Positions 36,092 through 45,180 of a DNA stretch of 64,000 bases are shown in pieces. The first letter of the stretch is position 1. The number at the start of each line of letters is the position of its first letter. The stretch is from Dyella sp. RRB7 (GTDB lineage Bacteria; Pseudomonadota; Gammaproteobacteria; Xanthomonadales; Rhodanobacteraceae), in NCBI RefSeq assembly GCF_022761115.1, contig NZ_JAKWJS010000001.1:248001-312000 (forward strand), written 5' to 3'. The position numbers and the translations under genes are program-made. Below the pieces are notes generated by a model. It was given only the letters and a program-made list of their open reading frames with translations, ran no database searches and had not been told where the DNA came from.

Positions 36092-37500
36092 GCGTTAGCT
36101 ACCGCCAGTCCGAAACGTTCCGCCATCACTTCATCGTCCGCTGCCGCGGCGCCGCCCTTGAGTACCTGCGCGGCACGGCACACCAGCACGCGGGCGTCGG
36201 CCGTGGCGATGTCCTCGGGCACGCGCTGGCCGTCGGTGACGTAGTCGAGCGCGAGCCGGTGACGGATCAGCACCGACAGCGCGCCGCCGAGGCTGGGCGC
36301 TTCATCGAGCTTGGTGAGGATGCAGGCGTGCGGCTTGAGCGGCAGGTAGGCGCGCACCGCCTCGTCCAGCGACGAGGCCTGCGCATTGGCGGCCAGCGCC
36401 AGGCAGGCGCGCAGGTCGCCCCCGTTGCCCAGCACGTCCAGCTGTTCGGCCAGGCGCGGATCGCCGCCGGCCAGGCCCGCCGTATCCACCAGCACGGTAT
36501 GGCAGCCGCGCAGCAGTTCCAGCACCTGGCGCAGGCTGTCCGCGTCATAGGCGGGATACACGCGCACGCCGAGCAGGCGGCCGTAATGCTCCAGCTGGGC
36601 GGCGGCGCCGATGCGGTAATGGTCGGTGCTGACCAGCGCCACCTGCGATGAACCATGGCGCATCACCGCCCGCGCGGCGAGCTTGGCGATGGTGGTGGTC
36701 TTGCCCACGCCAGTGGGGCCGACCAGCGCGGTCACGCCGTGGCGTTCGGACTGGTCACGCCGGCTGACCGACAGGCTGCGGCTGAGCATGCCCAGCGGCA
36801 GATAACGCGCCTGCTCGGCGTTGATGTTGGGCGGCAGCTCATCCACCAGCTGGCGGGCCACGTCGGGCTCGATGCCCAGGCGGGTCATCTCGCGCAGCAC
36901 GCGGGCGCGCATCGGCTGACGGCGCTCCATGTCGTTCCAGACCAGGCTGGAAAGCTGCGTTTCCAGCAGCTCGCGCAGGCTGCCCAGTTCGGCCCGCACG
37001 CGTGCGGTGTCCTGCACGGCGCGTTCCAGCAACGGATGGATCGGTGCCGACGGATCAATCGTCGGCTCGGGCTTGGCGGCCTCGATCGGCGCCACCTTCA
37101 CCGCCACCGGTGCCGGCGGCGCCTTGCCGACGGGCGCTTCCGCGGCGACGGGCGCCGCGGGTGGCGTGGCGCGCGACAAGCTGACGGTGACGCCGTCATC
37201 GTGACGGGACGTTGGCGGCAGCGGCGGCGGCAGTACGTCGCTGCGACGCGTCGCCATCGGCGCGGCGGCAGCGGCGGCGGCGACGGGTGCCGCCGCAGGC
37301 CTGTGCGACTCCACCTGCAGCGGCGCGCCGTGGCGCGCGGCTTCGCGCACCAGCGCCTCATCGAAGTCGACGGCAGCGATGATCTCGATGCCTTCGTCCA
37401 GCCGGCGGGTGGAAAGGATCACCGCATCCGGGCCCTGTTCCTCGCGTACTTCACGCATGGCCTGGCGCATGTCGGCTGCCACGAAACGTTTGATCTTCAT
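36088..37500 (-). CDS. flhF: Flagellar biosynthesis GTPase FlhF
   Basis: 470 residues. The N-terminal B domain MKIKRFVAADMRQAMREVREEQGPDAVILSTRR is followed by an Ala/Pro-rich linker (~70-150), then helical N and SRP-type GTPase G domains with P-loop LVGPTGVGKTTTIAKLAA, VSTDHYRIGAAAQLEHYG, LVDTAGLAGGD and ILTKLDEAPSLGG. It sets the polar position of the flagellum. Its start overlaps the stop of a 35-codon reading frame (ATGA). Confidence 0.95.
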   Translation of the reverse strand: MKIKRFVAADMRQAMREVREEQGPDAVILSTRRLDEGIEIIAAVDFDEALVREAARHGAPLQVESHRPAAAPVAAAAAAAPMATRRSDVLPPPLPPTSRHDDGVTVSLSRATPPAAPVAAEAPVGKAPPAPVAVKVAPIEAAKPEPTIDPSAPIHPLLERAVQDTARVRAELGSLRELLETQLSSLVWNDMERRQPMRARVLREMTRLGIEPDVARQLVDELPPNINAEQARYLPLGMLSRSLSVSRRDQSERHGVTALVGPTGVGKTTTIAKLAARAVMRHGSSQVALVSTDHYRIGAAAQLEHYGRLLGVRVYPAYDADSLRQVLELLRGCHTVLVDTAGLAGGDPRLAEQLDVLGNGGDLRACLALAANAQASSLDEAVRAYLPLKPHACILTKLDEAPSLGGALSVLIRHRLALDYVTDGQRVPEDIATADARVLVCRAAQVLKGGAAAADDEVMAERFGLAVANA

Positions 37501-37604
37501 GCTTTGCTCCGCAAACGGGAGTCAGCCATCGGGGCGGCCGGACGAGCCAGCGATGCGCCTTCGGGGCGCGGTACGGCTTGCTGTTTCAGTTCCCGACTTT
37601 CCAT
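37497..37604 (-). CDS. Candidate 35-residue small protein or leader between flhA and flhF
   Basis: ATG at 37604 to TGA at 37497 with the stop overlapping the flhF start (ATGA), the coupling used throughout this operon. An AGAG-rich ribosome-site-like stretch precedes the ATG by a few bases. The product begins MESRELKQQAVPRP and is basic, Pro/Ala rich, with no transmembrane segment. It may be a true small protein or a coupling leader; without it there would be a 120-bp untranslated gap in an otherwise gapless operon. Confidence 0.45.
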   Translation of the reverse strand: MESRELKQQAVPRPEGASLARPAAPMADSRLRSKA

Positions 37605-37620
37605 GCTCGACTCTCTGCTC

Positions 37621-39711
37621 TTATCGCCCCAGCGCCTGCACCAACCGCACTCTCCGGTTGTCCGGCACCTCGTTGTAGGCCAGTACGTGCAGGTTCTGTG
37701 CCACGTGGCGAGTGAAGCGCGCCAGCCACGGGCGCAGCTGCGGCGCGACCAGCAGCACGGCCGGTTCGCCGCTCATTTCCTGCTTGCGCGCGGCGTCGGC
37801 CACGCCTTGCTGCAAGCGGTCCGCCAGGCCCGGTTCCACCGCCGCGCCCGCCACGCCGCCATTGGCGAGCGAGCCGAGCAGGATCTGCTCCAGCTCCGGT
37901 GCCAGCGTGATGACGGGGATCTCGGTGCCCAGCCCGGTGATCTCCTGCACGATCTGCCGGCCCAGCGCGACGCGCACGGCGGCGGTGAGCGCGCCGGGAT
38001 CCTGACTCTGCCCCGCGTGCTCCGCCAAGGATTCGACGATGCTGCGCATATTGCGGATCGGCACCCGCTCGGCCAGCAGGTTCTGCATCACCTTGACCAC
38101 CACGCCCAGCGACAGGCGCTTGGGCACCAGGTCCTCCACCAGCTTGGGCGCGGTCTGCGCCAGGCGGTCCAGCAGCTGCTGCACGTCCTGGTGGCCCAGC
38201 AGTTCGTGCGCATGGCCCTGCAGGATGTGCGACAGATGCGTGGCAATGACCGTGGCCGGGTCGACCACGGTATAGCCCAGGCTCTGCGCCTGCTCGCGCT
38301 GGCCGGGCTCGATCCACATCGCTTCGAGGCCGAACGCGGGATCGCGCGTGCTGATGCCCTGCAGGCCTTCCTGCACGCGGCCGGGGTTGATCGCCAGCAG
38401 GCGATCGCTGTGCACTTCGGCCTCGCCCATCGGCACGCCCATCAGGGTGATGCGATAGGTGCTGGGGCCCAGGTCCAGGTTGTCGCGGATATGCACCGGC
38501 GGCACCAGGAAACCCAGTTCCTGCGACAGCTTGCGGCGCACCGACTTGATGCGCCCCATCAGCTCGCCGCCCTGGTGCGTGTCCACCAGCGGGATCAGCC
38601 GGTAACCCACTTCCAGCCCCAGCGGATCGACGCTGGCCACGTCTTCCCAGCCCAGCTCCAGACGCTCGGCCGGCGTTGCCGCGGCGGGCACCTCGACCAC
38701 CGCCTGCGCCAGCTTTTCCTTGGCCTCGCGCTCGCGCTTGACCATCAGCCACGCGGCGCCGCCGCAGGAGCCGCCCAGCAGCAGGAAAGCGATGTTGGGC
38801 ATGCCGGGCACCAGCCCCATCACGCCCAGCACCACGCCGGCCACCGCCAGCGCGCGCGGCTGGCCGAACACCTGGCCGATCAGCTGCTTGCCCATGTCCT
38901 GCGACTTGGACACGCGGGTGACGATCACCGCGGTGGCGATCGACAGCATCAGCGACGGCACCTGCGCCACCAGGCCGTCGCCGATGGTCAGCAGCGTATA
39001 GGTCTTGGCCGCTTCGCTGGCGGACAGGCCGTGCTGCATCACGCCGACGAAGAAGCCGCCCACGATGTTGATCAGCAGGATCAGGATGCCCGCCGTGGCA
39101 TCGCCGCGCACGAACTTGGAAGCACCGTCCATGGAGCCGTAGAAGTCCGCTTCCTCGCGCACTTCCTGGCGGCGGTCGCGCGCCTGTTCCTGGTTGAGCA
39201 GGCCGGCGTTGAGGTCGGCGTCGATGGCCATCTGCTTGCCGGGCATGGCGTCGAGGGTGAAGCGCGCGGTCACCTCGGACACGCGCGTGGCGCCCTTGGT
39301 CACCACCACGAAGTTGATGATGGTGAGGATGGCGAACACCACCAGGCCCACCGCGAAGTTGCCGCCGATGACGAACTCGCCGAACGCCTCGATCACCTTG
39401 CCCGCCGCGCCGGGGCCGTCATGGCCATGCAGCAGCACCACGCGGGTAGAGGCGATGTTGAGCGCCAGGCGCAACAGGGTGGCCATCAGCACCACGGTGG
39501 GGAACGCGGCGAATTCCAGCGGCCGCATCACGTAGATCACCGCCAGCAGGATCACCAGCGACAATGCGATGTTGAAGCTGAAAAGCATGTCCAGCAGGAA
39601 CGGCGGCAGCGGCAACATCATCATCGCCAGCATGGCGAGCATGACCACCGGCGCGCCTACGCCGCGGCGTCCGAGCGATTTCAGGCTATTGATTGCACTG
39701 GCTGCAGCCAT
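37621..39711 (-). CDS. flhA: Flagellar export gate protein FlhA
   Basis: 696 residues. Eight N-terminal membrane helices (VVMLAMLAMMMLPLPPFLLDMLF, NIALSLVILLAVIYV and so on) with the FHIPEP signature region NIASTRVVLLHGHDGPGAAGKVIEAFG. A ~330-residue cytoplasmic domain forms the nonameric ring that docks chaperones. Ten bp after flhB. The first gene after flhA is the small frame leading into flhF. Confidence 0.96.
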   Translation of the reverse strand: MAAASAINSLKSLGRRGVGAPVVMLAMLAMMMLPLPPFLLDMLFSFNIALSLVILLAVIYVMRPLEFAAFPTVVLMATLLRLALNIASTRVVLLHGHDGPGAAGKVIEAFGEFVIGGNFAVGLVVFAILTIINFVVVTKGATRVSEVTARFTLDAMPGKQMAIDADLNAGLLNQEQARDRRQEVREEADFYGSMDGASKFVRGDATAGILILLINIVGGFFVGVMQHGLSASEAAKTYTLLTIGDGLVAQVPSLMLSIATAVIVTRVSKSQDMGKQLIGQVFGQPRALAVAGVVLGVMGLVPGMPNIAFLLLGGSCGGAAWLMVKREREAKEKLAQAVVEVPAAATPAERLELGWEDVASVDPLGLEVGYRLIPLVDTHQGGELMGRIKSVRRKLSQELGFLVPPVHIRDNLDLGPSTYRITLMGVPMGEAEVHSDRLLAINPGRVQEGLQGISTRDPAFGLEAMWIEPGQREQAQSLGYTVVDPATVIATHLSHILQGHAHELLGHQDVQQLLDRLAQTAPKLVEDLVPKRLSLGVVVKVMQNLLAERVPIRNMRSIVESLAEHAGQSQDPGALTAAVRVALGRQIVQEITGLGTEIPVITLAPELEQILLGSLANGGVAGAAVEPGLADRLQQGVADAARKQEMSGEPAVLLVAPQLRPWLARFTRHVAQNLHVLAYNEVPDNRRVRLVQALGR

Positions 39712-39721
39712 GGGAATTCCG

Positions 39722-40861
39722 TCAGAACTTGTAGGGACCCATCAGGTCCGGATCGATCTCGGGCTTGGGCTTGGGCGGCGGGTCGTCACCGCGCACCGCG
39801 GCCTGCTTGAGCTGGAACACGTAGGCCAGCACCTGCGCCACGGCGACGTAGAGCGAGGCGGGAATTTCGCGATCGAGCTGGGTGGTGGCGTACAGCGCAC
39901 GCGCCAGCGGCGGCGCTTCCACCAGCGGAACACGATGGCTGCTGGCGACCAGGCGAATCTGCTGGGCCAGCTCGTCCACGCCCTTGGCGATCACCCGCGG
40001 CGCGCCCATGCGGCCTTCGTCATAGCGCAGCGCCACCGCGAAGTGGGTGGGGTTGGTGATCACCACGTCCGCCTTGGGCAGCTCCTGCATCATGCGCTTG
40101 CGCGCCATCTGGAACTGCAGCTGGCGGATGCGGCCCTTGAGCTCGGGATTGCCGTCGCTTTCCTTCGACTCGTCCTTCAGCTCCTGCCGCGACATGCGCA
40201 GGCGCTTGTTGTAGTCGAACTTCTGGTACAGCGCGTCGGCACCGCCGATCAAGGCCAGGATGGAGCCGAACAACAGGGCGGCATGGCCGAGCAGGCCGAA
40301 CGACATCACCATGCCGGCGCCGACCTCGCCGCGACCGGTAGCCATCAGGTCGTCCTGCCAGTTCTTCATCACCATCACCAGCACGGTGCCGATCAGCAGC
40401 AGCTTGGCCAGCGACTTGGCCAGCTCGACCAGGCCACGCAAGGCGAAGATGCGACCGAGCCCGCTGATGGGGTCCAGACGCTCCAGCTTCGGTTCCAGTG
40501 CCTGGGCGCTGAAGCTGAGGCCACCCAGCAAAATAGGCGCCGCCAGCGCGGCCAGCAGGGTGGCCAGCGCTACCGGCGCCAACAGGGCCATGGCCTCGTG
40601 CAAGGCCATGTTCAGTATCCGCGCGGGAAGTTCGTCACTGAACAGGGCATCGCGTCCATAGCTCAGGCCAAACCCGTAGATGCGTCGGATATGTTCCAGC
40701 GACTGATGGCCACCGCTGATCAGCGTGGCCACGCCGGCCAGCACCACCACGGCGCCGGACAGGTCGCGCGAGCGGGGTATGTCGCCCTTTTCGCGTGCTT
40801 CGCGCAGGCGTTTTTCCGAAGGTTGTTCGGTGCGTTCCTGATCGTCGTTGTTCTCGGCCAT
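39722..40861 (-). CDS. flhB: Flagellar export switch protein FlhB
   Basis: 379 residues. N-terminal signature ERTEQPSEKRLREAREKGDIPRSRDL, four membrane helices, and the cytoplasmic domain with autocleavage site NPTH (VVITNPTHFAVALRYDEGRMGAPRV). It switches export from hook to filament substrates after FliK senses hook length. A separate 90-residue copy of its last domain is encoded at 24.1 kb. 12 bp after fliR. Confidence 0.96.
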   Translation of the reverse strand: MAENNDDQERTEQPSEKRLREAREKGDIPRSRDLSGAVVVLAGVATLISGGHQSLEHIRRIYGFGLSYGRDALFSDELPARILNMALHEAMALLAPVALATLLAALAAPILLGGLSFSAQALEPKLERLDPISGLGRIFALRGLVELAKSLAKLLLIGTVLVMVMKNWQDDLMATGRGEVGAGMVMSFGLLGHAALLFGSILALIGGADALYQKFDYNKRLRMSRQELKDESKESDGNPELKGRIRQLQFQMARKRMMQELPKADVVITNPTHFAVALRYDEGRMGAPRVIAKGVDELAQQIRLVASSHRVPLVEAPPLARALYATTQLDREIPASLYVAVAQVLAYVFQLKQAAVRGDDPPPKPKPEIDPDLMGPYKF

Positions 40862-40873
40862 GGCGATGCTCCC

Positions 40874-41644
40874 TTAGCCGCCGGCCAGGTCGTGCATCAG
40901 CGTCCATGCGCTGTTCTGCAACGACTCGAAAGCGCCGGGCACGCTACGCACGGACAGCCATAGCGCCACGAAGCCCAGCGTGATGGTGATGGGAAACCCC
41001 ACCGCAAACAGGTTCATCGACGGCGCCGCGCGACTGATCGCGGCAAAGCCGAGATTGACCAGCAGCAACGAGGTCGTGGCCGGCAAGGCGACGCGCACCG
41101 CGCCGCCGAACAGCTGGCTGGCAAACGCCACCACCGCATGGAAACCATCGGGACCGATGGCTGCCTCGCCAGGAGGCAGCGTGCGGAAGCTTTCCGCCAG
41201 CAGGGCGATCAGGCGCAGATGGCCATCCATCGCCAGGAACAGCAAGGTCACCATCAACAGATAGAACTGGCTGATCACCGGCGAGCTGCCGCCACCGCGC
41301 GGGTCGACCGTTTCGGCGAAACCCAGGCTCATGCTCTGCCCCACCAGCTGGCCGCCGAACGACACCGCTTCGAAAATCAGCTTGAGCACAAAGCCAATGG
41401 CAGCACCGATCAGCACCTGGCTCACCATCAGGCTGATGCCGTCGGCCGTCATCGGGTCCACCGAGGCAGGCGCCAGCGGCGCCAGCACGGCGGTCAGCAC
41501 CAGCATGATGCCCAGCCGGATGCGCTGGGGGCTGACCGCGTCACCGAATACCGGCGCGATCAGGCACAGCCCGCCCACCCGGCCCATGGCCCACATCAGC
41601 GAGCCCAGCATGTGCTGCAGTTGGGCCAGGTCGACGGTGGTCAC
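40874..41644 (-). CDS. fliR: Flagellar export gate protein FliR
   Basis: 256 residues, highly hydrophobic: MLGSLMWAMGRVGGLCLIAPVFGD, AIGFVLKLIFEAVSFGGQLVGQSMSLGFAETVDP, VNLGFAAISRAAPSMNLFAVGFPIT. Part of the FliPQR core channel. GTG start in a GTGA overlap with the fliQ stop, matching family N-terminal length; upstream in-frame ATGs would extend it into fliQ. Confidence 0.94.
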   Translation of the reverse strand: MTTVDLAQLQHMLGSLMWAMGRVGGLCLIAPVFGDAVSPQRIRLGIMLVLTAVLAPLAPASVDPMTADGISLMVSQVLIGAAIGFVLKLIFEAVSFGGQLVGQSMSLGFAETVDPRGGGSSPVISQFYLLMVTLLFLAMDGHLRLIALLAESFRTLPPGEAAIGPDGFHAVVAFASQLFGGAVRVALPATTSLLLVNLGFAAISRAAPSMNLFAVGFPITITLGFVALWLSVRSVPGAFESLQNSAWTLMHDLAGG

Positions 41645-41910
41645 TTCACCGCTCCCGGCAGGCTCTCGATCAACTGGCGGGTGAACTGCACCAACGTGCG
41701 CAGCATCCACGGCCCGGCGATCAAACCCACCGCCGCCATGGCGATCACCTTGGGGATGAAGCTCAGGGTCATTTCGTTGATCTGCGTGGCGGCCTGCACC
41801 ACGCCGATCACCAGGCCCACCAGCAACGCGGTGAGCAGCAAGGGCGCGGCGATCATCATCGCCACGTACAGCGCGTGCTGGCCAAACTCGATGACGGATT
41901 CGGGCGTCAC
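41641..41910 (-). CDS. fliQ: Flagellar export gate protein FliQ
   Basis: 89 residues with two membrane helices (ALYVAMMIAAPLLLTALLVGLVIGVVQAATQIN and IPKVIAMAAVGLIAGPWMLRTL), the canonical FliQ size. GTG start at 41910 overlapping the fliP stop (GTGA). Four copies pack around FliP5R1 in the export gate. Confidence 0.94.
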   Translation of the reverse strand: MTPESVIEFGQHALYVAMMIAAPLLLTALLVGLVIGVVQAATQINEMTLSFIPKVIAMAAVGLIAGPWMLRTLVQFTRQLIESLPGAVK

Positions 41911-42698
41911 GTGTAGAAGCTCCCCGCCAGCGTCCCCAGCAGCAGCGTCCACCCGTCCACCAGCACGAACAGCATGATCTTGAACGGCAACGAGATGATG
42001 GTGGGCGACACCATCATCATGCCCATCGACATCAGCACGCTCGCCACCACCAGGTCGATGATCAGGAACGGGATGAACAGCAGGAAACCCATCTGGAAGG
42101 CCGTCTTCAGCTCGCTGGTGACGAAGGCCGGCATGGCCACGCGAAACGGCACATCTTCCTTGCTCGCATAAGGCTGCTCGTTGGCCAGGTGCGTGAACAG
42201 CTGCAGGTCAGCCTCGCGCGTCTGGTCGAGCATGAAGCGCTTGAACGGCGCGGCCGCCGCGGGCACCGCCTGCTCGGCGCCCATCTGGCCGTCCATATAG
42301 GGCTTGATGCCGTCGGCATAGGCGCGGTTGAGCACCGGCGACATCACGAACAAGGTGAGAAACAGCGACAGGCCCAGCAGGATCTGGTTCGACGGCGTGG
42401 ACTGCGTGCCCAGCGCCTGCCGCAGAAAACCCAGCACCACCATGATGCGGGTGAACGAGGTCATCATCAGCAGCACGGCGGGCAGGATGGTCAGCACCGT
42501 CATCAGCGCCAGCATCTGCAACGACAGCGTCCAGTTCTGGGCACCGCCCGGCGCATTCTGCACGGTCAGCACGGGAATGCCCGTGGGCGAGGACGGCATC
42601 TGCGGCATGGACGGCATCGCGGGCATGGCCGGCGCAGCCCAGGCCAGCGTCGGCGCAAGCATCAGCAGTACGAGGAGCAACCAGCGCAGCGTCTTCAT
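41907..42698 (-). CDS. fliP: Flagellar export gate protein FliP
   Basis: 263 residues with a signal peptide (LRWLLLVLLMLAPTLAWA) then the FliP domain: TVLTILPAVLLMMTSFTRIMVVLGFLRQALGTQSTPSNQILLGLSLFLTLFVM and the C-terminal IPFLIIDLVVASVLMSMGMMMVSP. Start at MKTLRW overlaps the fliO stop (ATGA); longer in-frame versions run into fliO. Confidence 0.95.
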   Translation of the reverse strand: MKTLRWLLLVLLMLAPTLAWAAPAMPAMPSMPQMPSSPTGIPVLTVQNAPGGAQNWTLSLQMLALMTVLTILPAVLLMMTSFTRIMVVLGFLRQALGTQSTPSNQILLGLSLFLTLFVMSPVLNRAYADGIKPYMDGQMGAEQAVPAAAAPFKRFMLDQTREADLQLFTHLANEQPYASKEDVPFRVAMPAFVTSELKTAFQMGFLLFIPFLIIDLVVASVLMSMGMMMVSPTIISLPFKIMLFVLVDGWTLLLGTLAGSFYT

Positions 42699-43084
42699 GG
42701 CGTGCGCTTCCAGCGCGCCAGCAGATCGCCAAAGCCCAGCGGCGGCGGGTTGGCGCCGGGTGCCTCCGGTGCTGAAGTCGTGCCCTCGTAGACGTGCAAG
42801 GCGCGCATGCCGCCCGGCCCCACGCCGATCAGCAGGCGCTTGCCATCGGCATCGACCAGCAGCAGGCGATCGCGCGCGCCCACCGCCATCGTTTCCACGC
42901 AACGCAGGCGACGGCCGCCCGGCGTGGCGCGTGCCTGCAATCGCCGGCTCAGCCAGCCGGCGGCGAAGATCAGCGCGACGATACCGCACAGGCTCAGCAG
43001 TACGCGCACCAGCTCGCCGCCGACGTTGATGTCGGGCGCGGCGGCAACCGGTACGGCGAGGGCAAGCATCAACATAGTGGTCAC
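42695..43084 (-). CDS. fliO: Flagellar export assembly factor FliO
   Basis: 129 residues: an exported N terminus (LMLALAVPVAAAPDINVG), one transmembrane helix (LLSLCGIVALIFAAGWLSRRLQ), and the cytoplasmic beta domain (LRCVETMAVGARDRLLLVDADGKRLLIGVGPGGMRAL). It helps assemble the FliP ring. GTG start in a GTGA overlap with fliN; ATG at 43075 is an alternative. Confidence 0.9.
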   Translation of the reverse strand: MTTMLMLALAVPVAAAPDINVGGELVRVLLSLCGIVALIFAAGWLSRRLQARATPGGRRLRCVETMAVGARDRLLLVDADGKRLLIGVGPGGMRALHVYEGTTSAPEAPGANPPPLGFGDLLARWKRTP

Positions 43085-43422
43085 CGCAGCTTGCGCACGC
43101 GCTCGGCGGGGCTGATGACGTCGGTGAGACGGATGCCGAAGCGCTCGTTGATCACCACCACTTCGCCGTGGGCCACCAGGGTGCCGTTGACGAACACGTC
43201 CAGCGGCTCGCCGGCGGAACGGTCCAGTTCCACCACCGAGCCCTGGTTGAGCTGCAGCAGGTTGCGGATGCTGATGCGGGTGCGGCCGACCTCCATGGCC
43301 AGCGTCACCGGCACATCGAGGATCATGTCGAGATTCACCTCGGCGCCATCGGCCGCGGGGCCGTTGAGCTGGTCGAACTCGACGCGTTGGGTCGCGGCGG
43401 CGGCGTCGTTGGTCGTGGTCAT
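43081..43422 (-). CDS. fliN: Flagellar switch protein FliN
   Basis: 113 residues, SpoA fold: MILDVPVTLAMEVGRTRISIRNLLQLNQGSVVELDRSAGEPLDVFVNGTLVAHGEVVVINERFGIRLTDV. Forms the C-ring base with FliM and FliG and binds FliH. ATGA overlap with fliM. Confidence 0.96.
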   Translation of the reverse strand: MTTTNDAAAATQRVEFDQLNGPAADGAEVNLDMILDVPVTLAMEVGRTRISIRNLLQLNQGSVVELDRSAGEPLDVFVNGTLVAHGEVVVINERFGIRLTDVISPAERVRKLR

Positions 43423-44435
43423 GCGGGGATGATCTCCGGGAGGGGGTCAGTCGACAGGCGCATCTCGCGGCGGCCGGTCGGGGCGTGGAAACGAACAGCG
43501 TTGCGGCCATTGGACTGGCCATAGCGGCCGCGAAAGACCGGCACGTCTTCGGCGAAGATCGTGCTCAGCTCGGGCAGCTGGATGGGGATGACGTCGCCCG
43601 GACGCAGGCGCAGGAACTCGCCGATGCTCAGGCGCGTTTCCAGCAGCAGCGCGCTCAGCTCCACTTCGGCATCGAGCACCTCGTCCTGCAGGTTCTCCGC
43701 CCAGCGGTCGTCACGGTCCACGCGGTCGCTCTGCACGCCGGCATCGAGCAGCGAGCGGATCGGCTCGACCATGGCGTATGGCAGCGTCAGGTGTATTTCG
43801 CCGCCACCGCCGTCGAGTTCCACATGGAAGCGCGACACCACCACGGTTTCGGTAGGGCTGACGATGTTGGCGAACTGCGGATTGATTTCCGAGTTCAGGT
43901 ATTCAAAGCTCAACGGCAGCACCGGCGCCCACGCTTCCACCATCGAGGCGAACAGCTCCGTCAGCATGATCTGGATGACGCGGTTTTCGGTGGCGGTGAA
44001 ATCGCGACCCTCGATACGCGCGTGATAGCGCCCGTCGCCGCCGAAGAAATTGTCGATCACGGTGAACACCAGGCGCGGCTCCATCACCACCAGCGCGGTG
44101 CCGCGCAGCGGCTTGATGCGCACCAGGTTGAGATTGCTCGGCACCGACAGGCCATGCACGTACTCGGCGAACTTGATCATCTTCACGCCCAGCACCGACA
44201 CCTCGCAGGTCTTGCGCAGCACGCCGAAGATGGCGGTGCGGAAGAAGCGCGCAAAACGGTCGTTGACCATTTCCAGCGTCGGCAGGCGACCGCGCACGAT
44301 GCGGTCCTGCTGGGTGAAGTCATACGAAATCACCGCATCGCGCGGCACCGGCTCGTCATTGCCGGTTTCGACGGCGCCGCCCTCGACGCCATCGAGCAGG
44401 GCATCGATTTCCTCTTGTGAAAGCAGATCGCTCAT
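43419..44435 (-). CDS. fliM: Flagellar switch protein FliM
   Basis: 338 residues. The N-terminal CheY-binding peptide MSDLLSQEEIDALLDGV is followed by the middle CheC-like domain (RTAIFGVLRKTCEVSVLGVKMIKFAEYVHGLSVP) and C-terminal SpoA domain. It receives CheY~P and reverses rotation. Confidence 0.97.
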   Translation of the reverse strand: MSDLLSQEEIDALLDGVEGGAVETGNDEPVPRDAVISYDFTQQDRIVRGRLPTLEMVNDRFARFFRTAIFGVLRKTCEVSVLGVKMIKFAEYVHGLSVPSNLNLVRIKPLRGTALVVMEPRLVFTVIDNFFGGDGRYHARIEGRDFTATENRVIQIMLTELFASMVEAWAPVLPLSFEYLNSEINPQFANIVSPTETVVVSRFHVELDGGGGEIHLTLPYAMVEPIRSLLDAGVQSDRVDRDDRWAENLQDEVLDAEVELSALLLETRLSIGEFLRLRPGDVIPIQLPELSTIFAEDVPVFRGRYGQSNGRNAVRFHAPTGRREMRLSTDPLPEIIPA

Positions 44436-44453
44436 GGACTGCCTACCCGCCCG

Positions 44454-44960
44454 TCACTGCATCACGAAGCTGGTGAAATACAGCGCTTCGATGCCGGGAC
44501 GACCGAGCCGGTCGCCGACGATCTTGCGCACCGCCGCCAACGCCTGCGCCTGCAGCTTCTGCTTGCCGGCGGCATCGCTGAGAATCGAATAGTCCTGGCT
44601 GCTGAACAGCATCACCAGCGCATTGCGGATCACCGGGTCAGCGTCCTTCGCCGCTGCCAGCGCCGCCGCGTCGTGCGACATCAGGCTGACGCCGACCTGC
44701 AGGAAGCGCATGGACTGGTCATCGCGGAAATTCACCACGAACGGCGGGTCCATCGGCAGGTACTGCTCCTGCTTGGACATCACCACCTTGGCATCGTCGG
44801 TCGCACCAGCCGCGCCTTGCGCGCCACGCGTACCCAACAATACGTAGGCACACACGCCGGCCATGGCCAGCAAGGCCACGCCCATGATGACCACCGTCTT
44901 GGACGAGCCCTTTTTCGCGATGGAAACGGGGGCTTCCGTTACTTGCTCGTTCTGAGCCAT
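44454..44960 (-). CDS. fliL: Flagellar basal body-associated protein FliL
   Basis: 168 residues: short cytoplasmic tail, one transmembrane helix (TVVIMGVALLAMAGVCAYVLLG), periplasmic stomatin-like domain (YLPMDPPFVVNFRDDQSMRFLQVGVSLM; IRNALVMLFSSQDYSIL; AVRKIVGDRL). Supports stators. First gene of the fliLMNOPQR-flhBA transcript, 69 bp after a consensus sigma54 promoter. Confidence 0.94.
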   Translation of the reverse strand: MAQNEQVTEAPVSIAKKGSSKTVVIMGVALLAMAGVCAYVLLGTRGAQGAAGATDDAKVVMSKQEQYLPMDPPFVVNFRDDQSMRFLQVGVSLMSHDAAALAAAKDADPVIRNALVMLFSSQDYSILSDAAGKQKLQAQALAAVRKIVGDRLGRPGIEALYFTSFVMQ

Positions 44961-45028
44961 GCCTGTCTCGATCCCTATCAGTCACAAATGCCTCGGCCAC
45001 TCGCCACGAGCGCCGCATGACCGTTGGT

Positions 45029-45044
45029 AGCAAACGCCGTGCCA
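45029..45044 (-). promoter_or_regulatory. Sigma54 (RpoN) promoter of the fliL operon
   Basis: Minus strand TGGCACGGCGTTTGCT, identical to the -24/-12 consensus TGGCACG-N4-TTGCT, with GG-N10-GC spacing. Predicted start near 45019, about 59 bases before fliL. Confidence 0.92.
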
Positions 45045-45180
45045 TCGCTGGGAAGTGTTGTGGCTGCTGGGTTTGCAGGGATCGGAGACGGGGTGGTGGC
45101 GCTTTCTTGACGCGCGACGGGGATTGGTCGCGGCGGGGTGGCGGCGGTTGTCGGAAGGTTGTCGCGCGGGTGCGCTTTTA

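Noticed and set aside
36655-39810. A 1051-codon open frame on the plus strand
   Set aside because: It is the antisense shadow of flhA and flhF, rich in His/Gln/Arg with no domain or ribosome site. High-GC coding DNA keeps such frames open.
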